64,000 nt of DNA from Gloeocapsopsis crepidinum LEGE 06123 (lineage in GTDB: Bacteria > Cyanobacteriota > Cyanobacteriia > Cyanobacteriales > Chroococcidiopsidaceae), in the NCBI RefSeq assembly GCF_015207655.1, contig NZ_JADEWN010000008.1, forward strand, positions 1-64,000, in the 5' to 3' direction. Position 1 is the stretch's first letter, and each line of letters begins with the position of its first letter. This document shows, one piece after another, positions 54,529-63,500 of this stretch. Under the pieces are notes generated by a model. It had not been told where the DNA came from and did not search any database. It saw only the letters and a list, made by a program, of their open reading frames with translations. The translations under genes were made by a program, and so were the position numbers.

Positions 54529-55701
54529 TTAAAAGATATCCGCAGGATCGGCTGAGCGAAGTTTTCCAATTGAAAAGAAACCCGATGTAAAACACATGAG
54601 CGTAGCTGAAATCAAGACTGCTAATAATTTATTAGGACTCATAATTACTGGTAACTGAGTTGCATTGCTAGCAACATCATATAATCCATAGGAAATAATT
54701 AGCCCTGGGATATAACCTAAAACTGCTAATAACAAGGCTTGCTGAAATACAACATCAAGTAGATATTTGTTTTTAAACCCCATTGCTTTTAAGGTTGCAT
54801 ATTCCATCAAGTGATTAGAAATGTTGCTGTACAAAATTTGATAAACAACAACGACACCAACAACAAAGCCCATAAACACCATCAAGCTAAAAACAAAACC
54901 GATGGGAGTTCTAACTGACCAATAATCTTTTTCAAAATTTATGTAATCTCGACGAGTAAAAACTTTGACGTCGTTGGGTAAAATCTCGGTTAATGCTGCT
55001 TGCATTCTTTTAACATCAGTACCTGGTTGAAGCGTGACTAAACCTATATCAATTTTTTCTGGAGTACGGTCTTGGAATATTCTGAGGATTGTTGCATAGT
55101 TAACGATTAAGTTTCCATCAACTCCAAAGGAAGGACCTAATGTAAATAGTCCGCCAACATTGACTTGATAACCAACTGTTCCGTTATAAGGAAATATTTC
55201 AACTGAGACGGGTTCGTTGTGATGAAAGTTTTCCACAACTGGACCAAATTCAGGTCTGGAAGCTTGGTCAAACAAAACTCTATTAGGGAACTTGAGAACG
55301 TCAAGATTTTGCGTAACTTCTGGAATGTCGAAAGCTGGAAATGCTGGGTCGATACCTAAAACATAAATAGGATTTTTTTCACCATTTTGAGGATTCTTAA
55401 ATTTAGAAAATTGGACATATAAGGGACTAACTGATTCAACACCTTCAAAACCAAGGACTTGGTAAAGACGCGATCGCGGAAAACTTTGTTGTGACGTTAA
55501 AGACTTATATTGCGAACTAATGATAAATAAATCGCCTTTGAGTTTTTGATGAACTTGTGTTGCACTCTCGTATAGCGCATCTTGAAAACCAAGTTGCATA
55601 AACATCAAGATGACTACAAAAGCAATACCTGCCAAAGCTACAATGAAACGTATTTTTTGCCTTGCTAGTTGCAGCCATGCTAAAGGAATTTTGAGTAGCA
55701 T
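54529..55701 (-). CDS. devC: DevC-type ABC exporter permease
   Basis: The 390-residue permease has the MacB/FtsX layout: one N-terminal helix (about 18-38), a large periplasmic domain (about 40-265) and three C-terminal helices (about 270-295, 320-345, 360-380). Family words are MLLKIPLAWLQLARQKIRFI at the start and MEYATLKAMGFKNKYLLDVV in the coupling region. It sits between devB and devA, with 98 bases to devB. Its periplasmic domain docks with the DevB hexamer. Confidence 0.9.
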   Translation of the reverse strand: MLLKIPLAWLQLARQKIRFIVALAGIAFVVILMFMQLGFQDALYESATQVHQKLKGDLFIISSQYKSLTSQQSFPRSRLYQVLGFEGVESVSPLYVQFSKFKNPQNGEKNPIYVLGIDPAFPAFDIPEVTQNLDVLKFPNRVLFDQASRPEFGPVVENFHHNEPVSVEIFPYNGTVGYQVNVGGLFTLGPSFGVDGNLIVNYATILRIFQDRTPEKIDIGLVTLQPGTDVKRMQAALTEILPNDVKVFTRRDYINFEKDYWSVRTPIGFVFSLMVFMGFVVGVVVVYQILYSNISNHLMEYATLKAMGFKNKYLLDVVFQQALLLAVLGYIPGLIISYGLYDVASNATQLPVIMSPNKLLAVLISATLMCFTSGFFSIGKLRSADPADIF

Positions 55702-55799
55702 TAGATTCGGTAGCCTTAAATTGGTTGTGAGCAGTAGGTTTGGGTAACAGGTAATTGATAATAGGTTAGAACTGCAGTAGTTTTCCTAATATCTATTTG

Positions 55800-56987
55800 T
55801 TAGATATTGATTGCTACTTGCACTTGCAAGTTTGTTAAACCGGCGACTCTTTGATTATCTTCTGGGTTATCAATACGAATTCTGACTTCAACAACTCTGT
55901 TATCTGTGTTAGCTGTCGGGTTAGTACTTAAGACTTCTTGCGAATTGACTTGTAGCCCAATTTGTGTTACTTTTCCGCTGAGATCTTCAGACAAAGCACT
56001 GCTAGTAATTGTTGCTTTTTGTCCTAGATTAACTTTGTTAATATCAGTTTCATAAATTTCTGCTATGGCGTACATTTGATTTGTTTGACCTAGTTCAGCA
56101 ATTCCTCGATTACTAACAAGTTCTCCAGGACGAGTATGTACTTTCAGTACTTGGGTGTCTTTGGGTGCACGCACGTAAGATAAATTTAAATCAGCTTGAG
56201 CTTGAGTGACAGCAGCGATCGCACCATCGACTTCTGATTGGGCAACTTGAACATCTACAGGACGGACTTCAGCAGTTGCTGCTAAAGTTGCTTTGGCTTG
56301 GCTGATTTGTTCGCGGTAACTCGATATTGTCCGATTTAAAGTGGCGCGTGCTTCATTGAGTTGCTGTTGTACTGTAGCAACTGGCAAGCGTTTGCTATCA
56401 AATAAAGAAGCCGAAATAGCTCCTTCTTGGTACAAGTCTTGATAGCGTTGATATTCGGCTTGTGCGTTATTAAATTCAGCTTGTAAACGAGCGATCGTTG
56501 CTTGTTGTGCCGGAATTTCACCTTGTAATTCAGCTTGTAAACGAGCGATCGTTGCTTGTTGTGCTTCAATTTGTCCAGTTTGGGCGCCAGCTTGGACTCT
56601 AGCTAACTGTGCTTTGGCAATTTTGACTTGCTGGTTTGCTGCATTTAAAGCGGCTAGTCTCGGTTCATAAGTATCAAGTACCGCAATAATTTGTCCTTGT
56701 GCAACGCGATCGCCTTCTTGAACTAAAACTTGTGAGACTCGTGCACCTTGTGCCGAAGTGGGGGGCGATAATCGAATCACTTCTCCTTGTGGTTCTAAAC
56801 GTCCCAAACCTGTAACAGCTTTTCTGACAGGAGTAGGATTTTCACTTGTCGTTGGCACTACACTTCTGGAGTTAGACCGCAATGTAACTATGTTATAAAC
56901 TGAAAAAGCTCCGTTGAGCAGGCTCAATAATATTACAGCACCGATCAACCACTGATCTTTGTCTCGCTCACGTTTCTTCTGAACCAT
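55800..56987 (-). CDS. devB: DevB-type membrane fusion protein (HlyD family)
   Basis: The 395-residue adaptor links DevC to an outer-membrane TolC channel. It has one N-terminal helix (about 15-33, IGAVILLSLLNGAFSVYNIV), a lipoyl half-motif GRLEPQGEVIRLSPP, a long coiled-coil hairpin (about 115-245) and C-terminal barrel segments. In the hairpin, AQQATIARLQAELQGEIP is followed at once by AQQATIARLQAEF, a tandem 18-residue duplication also exact at DNA level over much of 54 bases. It is the first gene of devBCA, with a 1.1 kb gene-free region upstream. Confidence 0.9.
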   Translation of the reverse strand: MVQKKRERDKDQWLIGAVILLSLLNGAFSVYNIVTLRSNSRSVVPTTSENPTPVRKAVTGLGRLEPQGEVIRLSPPTSAQGARVSQVLVQEGDRVAQGQIIAVLDTYEPRLAALNAANQQVKIAKAQLARVQAGAQTGQIEAQQATIARLQAELQGEIPAQQATIARLQAEFNNAQAEYQRYQDLYQEGAISASLFDSKRLPVATVQQQLNEARATLNRTISSYREQISQAKATLAATAEVRPVDVQVAQSEVDGAIAAVTQAQADLNLSYVRAPKDTQVLKVHTRPGELVSNRGIAELGQTNQMYAIAEIYETDINKVNLGQKATITSSALSEDLSGKVTQIGLQVNSQEVLSTNPTANTDNRVVEVRIRIDNPEDNQRVAGLTNLQVQVAINI

Positions 56988-58114
56988 AACTTTATTTTCC
57001 TGATACGGTAGTTCAGATCACAGCGTAAATATCGCCATACACCTAATTAATAAAACTCGTTTTGATTTGGGTACAGAAATCTCAATCAATGTTAATGCCT
57101 AGAACCTAACAATAGCTTTGCAGGTTACACTCAGAACATTTGTTAATTTTATTACCATTGCTTTTTCTTGATTAAACTTAGGATTGCGAACAAGGTTGCC
57201 GAAGTAGCTACTGTAATGAGAAATTAGTAAAGAAGTAGAGTACTTTTATTGCTGTCACCTTTTTCGACAAATACAGGTATTCTTGAATACAAGAAAATTT
57301 TATTACCCCAGAGAAACTAGCATTGGGAGATATCGTGCTTGACTCTACTTACTATTTTGTAAAATAAAATTGCTTAAGAGCCGGAATTGAGTAATATTGC
57401 CGCGTAAGGGAATTATAACTAATTTTCTATATTTGTAAATGAGTCTAGTCGATCAATTTTCTAGAGCTTGCATGAAACAATTCAAAGAATACGCGTCTGA
57501 GAAGATAAAAGTAAAGCTATCCTGGGCAATAAGCTTGCAGCTTACAATTGAATCAACTTTTGGCAAGTTGTCTTAGAGGCAGTTAAACGACATACATCTC
57601 TAAAAGCTAACTTAACGTCTGCTGTCTTGCATTTATGTACGGATTCTATTTAAAAGCATCACAACTATAAACATGAAAATTAAGGGTTCGTACTTAATCT
57701 GATATTTATAAATCATTAAAAATATTTATATATTTTAATTGTAATATAGTTAGCTACTTTAGATAGCCAGCACAACAAAGAAGTATAAACTCTGTTGAGA
57801 CTGTACTAGGCTTGCTGTAGTGATTGATACTCAAGAATCACCTTTTTTTTGATATACAAAAATAATGTAAATATAGCTATTCGTAAGGCTTTACGGAACT
57901 AGGCTGATTCGTATATATTAGAGCTTAATTCGTACAGAGTGGTCAAGATTGATGCAGATCGCTCTGAGCAAGGGTGCTGTTGATAGATAGCTTGAACAAA
58001 GACTGAAATGCTTGTTGAAGTTTAGTTACTGAACATAATGATATTTGAGGATGTAGCTCAAGTCATTAATTATTGTGATAAATGGATAAATTATTTTGGG
58101 GATAAAGAACACAA
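56988..58114. other. 1.1 kb AT-rich region between divergent devB and ParB-type gene
   Basis: No open frame with coding character is seen on either strand. It must hold the promoters of devBCA (leftward) and of the ParB-domain gene (rightward). I found no convincing GTA-N8-TAC NtcA site; a GTG-N8-TAC word at 57333-57346 lacks a properly spaced -10. Confidence 0.55.
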
Positions 58115-59449
58115 ATGCCTATTGTCGCCATCGCTCAAATCAAAGTTGGTATCAATAGACGTCCGATTAAGCAACAAAAAGTTATAGAGCTGATAGAATC
58201 GATTCAAGCAAATGGATTATTAAACCCGATTACTGTCGATCAAAATCTAACTTTAATTGCTGGGCTGCATCGGCTGACAGCCTGCAAGATGTTAGGGTTG
58301 GAGAAGATTGAGTGTAACATTATCAATTGTGCAGATTCGGCGCACGCACGTTTAGCAGAAATTGATGAGAACCTGATTCGTAGCGAGTTGGATGCATTAG
58401 AGCGTGCAGAGTTATGGTTAGAACGCGATCGCATTTTGGATAGCTTGCAATTAAGGGCAAAACCAGGCGATAATCAATATACCTACAAAAGCAGTAAAGG
58501 CAGTGAAACGATTTCACCACCTCCGAAAACAACTTTCGAGTTAGCCCAAGCAGTAGGATACACAGAGCGAACATTTCAACAAGGGAAGCAAATTGCCAAA
58601 AGCATTTTGCCCGAAGTCAAAGAAGCCATTAAAGGAACTGCGCTCGCTAAAAGCACAACGGCACTCCTTAAAGTCGCCCGTGCGGGAAGTAAAGAACGCG
58701 AAGAAGCAGAAAAGGCAGAAAAAGCAATCAAAGAAGCTCAACTTCAGCAAGAAGAACTGCAACACAAAGCTCGATTAGCAGAGGCAGCAAGAACCAAACA
58801 GCGAGAGTTGCAACTACTCACACTGCGCAATGTAGCGGCGCAGAAAGAGGCGAAGTTGAAAAAGAAACCGCGCAAAGAGTTGTCACCACTAACAAGAGAA
58901 ATAACCGCTCAAGACGTTTTGAACACTCAACCTGGCGATCAGTGGCTGTTAGCACGACACTTAGTTTATTGCGGCGATACCGCAAGCGATGAGTTTATTC
59001 GTTGTTTACCATCTCATGCTGCCCTGGCGATCGCCACTCCTTCAACCATTTGGCAACACGATTACTTAGTTGATGAAGCGCGAATTGTTGCGGTACTACG
59101 TAGCGCTGGACACATTCATCAATTTTGTACCCAGCAACGGATGCCTTTTCAATATGAATTATTGATTGGTAGCATCTATGTTGCTCTTTTTTCTTACTCT
59201 GCGCTGACTGAACCACAACAGCCGATTGCAATTGAAGGCGTGGAAGGAATTGTCGCTTTTCTGATTAGTTTGTACTCCAATGCAGGAAACTTCGTGATTG
59301 CGCCATTTATTGGACACGGTGAAGCTTTGATCTGCTGTGAAAGAATGGGACGAATTTGTTTTACTGGCGATCTTGAGTCACAGCGCGTGAGTCAGGCGAT
59401 CGCACGTTGGCAACAGTGGACGGGAAAGCAGGTAAATAGAGGAAACTAA
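58115..59449 (+). CDS. ParB-domain protein with degenerate DNA methyltransferase domain
   Basis: The 444-residue protein has a ParB N-terminal domain (about 1-95; IKQQKVIELIESIQANGLLN, LIAGLHRLTACKMLGLEKIE, ENLIRSELDALERAEL) and a helix-turn-helix-like part (FELAQAVGYTERTFQQGKQI). A charged coiled coil follows (about 185-255). Residues 273-440 align by eye with N4/N6 DNA methyltransferases: PGDQWLLARHLVYCGDTAS, then ATPST where DPPY is expected (307-311), and IAPFIGHGEALICCERMGRI where DPFxGSGTT is expected (395-404). The catalytic and AdoMet residues are lost, so it is probably a non-enzymatic DNA-binding protein. Confidence 0.75.
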   Translation: MPIVAIAQIKVGINRRPIKQQKVIELIESIQANGLLNPITVDQNLTLIAGLHRLTACKMLGLEKIECNIINCADSAHARLAEIDENLIRSELDALERAELWLERDRILDSLQLRAKPGDNQYTYKSSKGSETISPPPKTTFELAQAVGYTERTFQQGKQIAKSILPEVKEAIKGTALAKSTTALLKVARAGSKEREEAEKAEKAIKEAQLQQEELQHKARLAEAARTKQRELQLLTLRNVAAQKEAKLKKKPRKELSPLTREITAQDVLNTQPGDQWLLARHLVYCGDTASDEFIRCLPSHAALAIATPSTIWQHDYLVDEARIVAVLRSAGHIHQFCTQQRMPFQYELLIGSIYVALFSYSALTEPQQPIAIEGVEGIVAFLISLYSNAGNFVIAPFIGHGEALICCERMGRICFTGDLESQRVSQAIARWQQWTGKQVNRGN

Positions 59450-59496
59450 AATTTGAGCATTTCGGAAAAACTGGGCAACTTCATCAAAAATTTACA

Positions 59497-59521
59497 AAAA
59501 AGCTGGATAGAGCGGCTTTTT
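59497..59521 (+). terminator. Possible terminator after ParB-type gene
   Basis: AAAAAGC (59497-59503) can pair with GCTTTTT (59515-59521) around 11 bases, ending in T residues. The stem is AT-rich, so efficiency is doubtful. Confidence 0.45.
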
Positions 59522-60143
59522 ATGAAGATAATGTAAAGTTAGTGTCTGTCTTCAAGGCAATCGTGCTAATTTGAGTACCAATCTATCAACCAGCATAATT
59601 AACATAACTTGCCGTCACCTTTTGCTAACTAAATCTATAGCAGGATAGAGAGGAACTGATTTCAACTGTAGTAAGTTTTGACAAATAGTTAGATAAGTTA
59701 ATCAAATCTCTGTCGTGCTTAATACAGAAATTAGCAAATCAGCTTAATAAGATGCTGGCTAAAGCTTAGACAATTACATAACAATTGGAGAAGTTGAATG
59801 CGATCGCAGTATTCACCATGTATTCCCTCATAGACATCAAGTAGGCATACTAATGGTCAATGTAAACCCTGACCTCTGCCATAGATAAACACTGAACAAA
59901 TACAAATAAATACTGAACAAATACAGCTGACAGCTCAGTAATTTTCAGATAGTTTGGGAGCCAATTAATCTTTTTTCAAAGTCAAACTATAAACTACAGC
60001 AGATGATTTAAAAAAATCTCCTGAATTTATCCCAAACGTTTACTAGAATACAGTATTTACTTTCCTTGAGACTTATGATGAGTTGCATAGAGATGCCAGT
60101 TGTTGCGTTTGCTGCAAACCTACTATTTTTGAAAGGGTTATTT
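59522..60143. other. AT-rich gap with a short direct repeat
   Basis: A gene-free stretch of about 620 bases. ACTGAACAAATACA occurs at 59891-59904 and 59912-59925 (21-base period). It should carry the promoter of the following small gene and perhaps of hglE. Confidence 0.55.
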
Positions 60144-60422
60144 ATGGCATTTATTAGAATTGAAAATATTGTCATTAATACCAATTACATTGCTGCGATT
60201 AAACTCGATAACCAAACTATTTCTGGAGAAAGCAGTGTTTCTATATTAATGGCTACTCCGAAGCTTCCCTTATTTCAAATTGAAGGTGCTTTTCCCAATC
60301 ATTATCACTATGAATGGATTGATTTTGTAGGTAGGGAAGCCAAGGCACTTCAAGATTACTTTACGAGCTTCAATAATGTGATCGACTTACTACCACAGCA
60401 CTGTAAAGTTAACGAGATGTAA
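60144..60422 (+). CDS. Small conserved protein upstream of hglE, unknown
   Basis: From ATG 60144 the product has 92 residues: MAFIRIENIVINTNYIAAIK, then SVSILMATPKLPLFQIEGAF and HYEWIDFVGREAKALQDYFT. A strong Shine-Dalgarno (GAAAGGG, 60131-60137) fixes this start; an open frame from TTG 60066 adds 26 unlikely residues. The pattern is beta-rich with a final helix, soluble. I recall similar cyanobacterial hypothetical proteins but no function. It lies 176 bases before hglE on the same strand and might be co-transcribed. Confidence 0.7.
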   Translation: MAFIRIENIVINTNYIAAIKLDNQTISGESSVSILMATPKLPLFQIEGAFPNHYHYEWIDFVGREAKALQDYFTSFNNVIDLLPQHCKVNEM

Positions 60423-60598
60423 AAGTCTTTGACCGCTTAATCCATTTTAAGCTCAACAATTTATCTCAATCTGTGCTGCAAACAAGTTATTAAGAGCCTA
60501 TGTTTGCCTGCAATATTACTGTCGCTTTAACACAGTTACAAAACGAAATTAGAAACTGTGAAACAGCATTGATGAAGCTAATACAAAAGAAAAAAAGC

Positions 60599-63500
60599 AT
60601 GGCTGAAAAAGTATTAGAACCGGACACCATCAATACTCAACTTCAAAAGAATCCGATTGCCATCATCGGGATGGCATCCTTATTTCCTCAGTCAAGAAAT
60701 ACTCAACAATACTGGCAAAAAATTATTGAAAAAGTAGATTGTATTACCGACGTTCCACCTTCGCGGTGGGATGTTGATACGTACTACGATCCAAATCCAA
60801 GAGCACCGGATAAAACCTATTGCAAACGTGGTGGATTTATTCCAGATATTGATTTTAATCCAATGGAATTTGGGCTACCACCTAATATCTTAGAAGTCAC
60901 AGACGTTTCTCAGTTGCTTGGCTTAGTGGTTGCTAAAGAAGCAATGGAAGATGCGGGCTATGATGAAAAGCGGCAGTTTAATCGCGATCGCACTGGAGTT
61001 GTTTTAGGTGTTGCCTTAGCAAGACAGTTGGCGATGCCATTAGGTGCGAGGTTGCAATACCCTGTCTGGGAAAAAGCCCTGAAAAGCAGCGGGTTATCTG
61101 ATGCAGATACCCAAAAAGTGATTGACAAAATTAAAAGCGCTTACGTTAATTGGGAAGAAAACGCCTTTCCAGGAATGCTGGCGAACGTTGTCAGCGGACG
61201 AATTGCCAATCGCCTTGATTTTGGTGGAACCAACTGTGTTGTCGATGCAGCTTGTGCAAGTTCCCTAGGTGCGTTGCGCATGGCAATGAGTGAGTTACTC
61301 GAACATCGCTGCGACATGATGCTGACGGGCGGCGTAGATACCGATAACTCAATTGTCGCGTATATGTGCTTTAGTAAAACTCCCGCAGTATCTCCTAGCG
61401 AAAACGTCAAACCTTTCGATGCAGAATCGGATGGCATGATGTTAGGCGAAGGTGTTGGGATGATCGTCCTTAAGCGCCTTGCTGATGCTGAACGTGACGG
61501 CGACAAAATTTATGCTGTGATTAAAGGCATTGGCACTTCCAGCGATGGCAAATATAAAAGTATCTATGCGCCACGCCCTGAAGGACAAGTCCGCGCCTTG
61601 CGCCGCGCGTACGAAGATGCTGGCTGTTCTCCTGCAAGTGTTGGCTTGATCGAAGCCCACGGTACAGGAACTATGGCAGGAGATCCGACTGAGTTTAGTG
61701 CCTTAAAAGCCTTTTTTGAGGAAACGGACATTGGTAAGCAAAAAATTGCTCTTGGTAGCGTCAAATCACAAATTGGACACACCAAAGCCGCAGCAGGCGC
61801 AGCAAGTTTAATTAAAACTGCTTTAGCACTGCATCATAAAGTTTTACCTCCGACAATCAACGTGACTAAACCGAATCCAAAATTAAAAATTGAAGATTCA
61901 CCCTTTTATCTCAATACCGAAACTCGCCCTTGGTTCCAAGGAGATACACCGCGACGGGCTGGAGTGAGTTCATTTGGATTTGGTGGCACAAATTATCACG
62001 TTGTTTTAGAAGAATATACCAAAGAACACAATAGTTATCCTTACCGCATCCATCAAACGCCCCAGATTGTGTTGCTATCAGCAGCAATGCCAGAACAATT
62101 ACAGCACAAGTGTGCAGATTTACTGGCAAAATTGCAAGGTGAAGCTTCAGAAAAACATTTTACCCAAGTTGTTGCAGCATCACGAACACTAGAAATTCCA
62201 GTCACAGATGCGCGTCTTGGTTTTGTTGCTAATTCGGTTACAGAAGCGATCGCCTTATTGCAAGTTAGTGTTGAGCAACTCAAAAAACATTCAACTGATT
62301 GGGAACACCCCCAAGGCATTTATTACAGACGTAGCGGAATTGATTCTACAGGTAAAGTCGTCGCCTTATTTTCTGGACAAGGTTCGCAATACCTTGAGAT
62401 GGGTAAGGAATTAGCACTAAATTTTCCTTGCTTGCGCCAGGTATATCAGCAGATGGATAATCTGTTAAGCAAAGATGGGTTGCAACCGATTTCTGATGTT
62501 GTCTTTCCGCCGCCAGTATTTGATAATGCCCAACGCCAAAAGCAGCAGGAGGCATTGCAGCGCACAGAATATGCTCAGCCGGCAATTGGAGTCTTTAGTG
62601 CAGGATTATATAAAATATTACAACAAGCTGGATTTAAACCTGATTTCGTTGCTGGACATAGTTTTGGTGAATTAACTGCACTGTGGGCAGCAGAAGTATT
62701 AAGTGATGAAGATTACTTGGCGCTTGTCAAAGCAAGAGGGCAGGCGATGGCGACTCCCAAAGAACCAAACGTTGATGCTGGGGCGATGCTTGCAGTCAAG
62801 GGAGATGTCACTCAAGCAACGACATTAATTAAACAGTTTCCCTTAGTTACGATCGCTAACTTCAACTCAACCAAGCAAATCGTTTTAGCAGGAACTAAGC
62901 CAGAAATTACCCAAGTACAACAGGCTTTAAATGGACAAGGCTTCTCGACAGTTATCCTACCCGTTGCCGCAGCCTTTCATACTCCATTAGTCGGTTACGC
63001 CCAAAAACCTTTTGCCCACGCAATTGAAGCAACGCGCTTTCAAGAACCAAAAACTTCGGTTTACTCGAATGTGACTGGCAAAGCGTATCCCAAAGAACCC
63101 CAGGCAATTCAAAAAATTCTCAAAGAACACTTACTCAATTCGGTGTTGTTTAAGGATCAGATCGAGAATATCTATGCAAGTGGTGGTTATTTCTTTGTTG
63201 AATTTGGACCAAGAAATATTCTGGCTAATTTAGTCAAAGATACACTTGGCGATCGCCCCCACTTAGCTGTTGCCGTCAATGCGCACAAACAACAAAATAG
63301 CGATCGCACTCTGCGATCGGCAGTTGTACAATTGCGTGTTGCAGGATTGTCTCTGGGAGACATCGATCCTTATCAACTAGAATCGAAAATACCCCAAGTT
63401 CAAGGAAATAAAGCACTCAATGTCCGCTTGAATAGCGCCAACTACATCTCGGAAAAAACACAAACCGCATTCGCGCAAGCTTTAGCAGAGACACACGTTA

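Noticed and set aside
57333..57346. GTG-N8-TAC as an NtcA site for devBCA
   Set aside because: Only a partial match, and no -10 hexamer is found 22-23 bases further in the devB direction.
60501..60572. Short open frame MFACNITVALTQLQ... before hglE
   Set aside because: It stops after 23 codons, is not in frame with hglE and has no ribosome-binding site.
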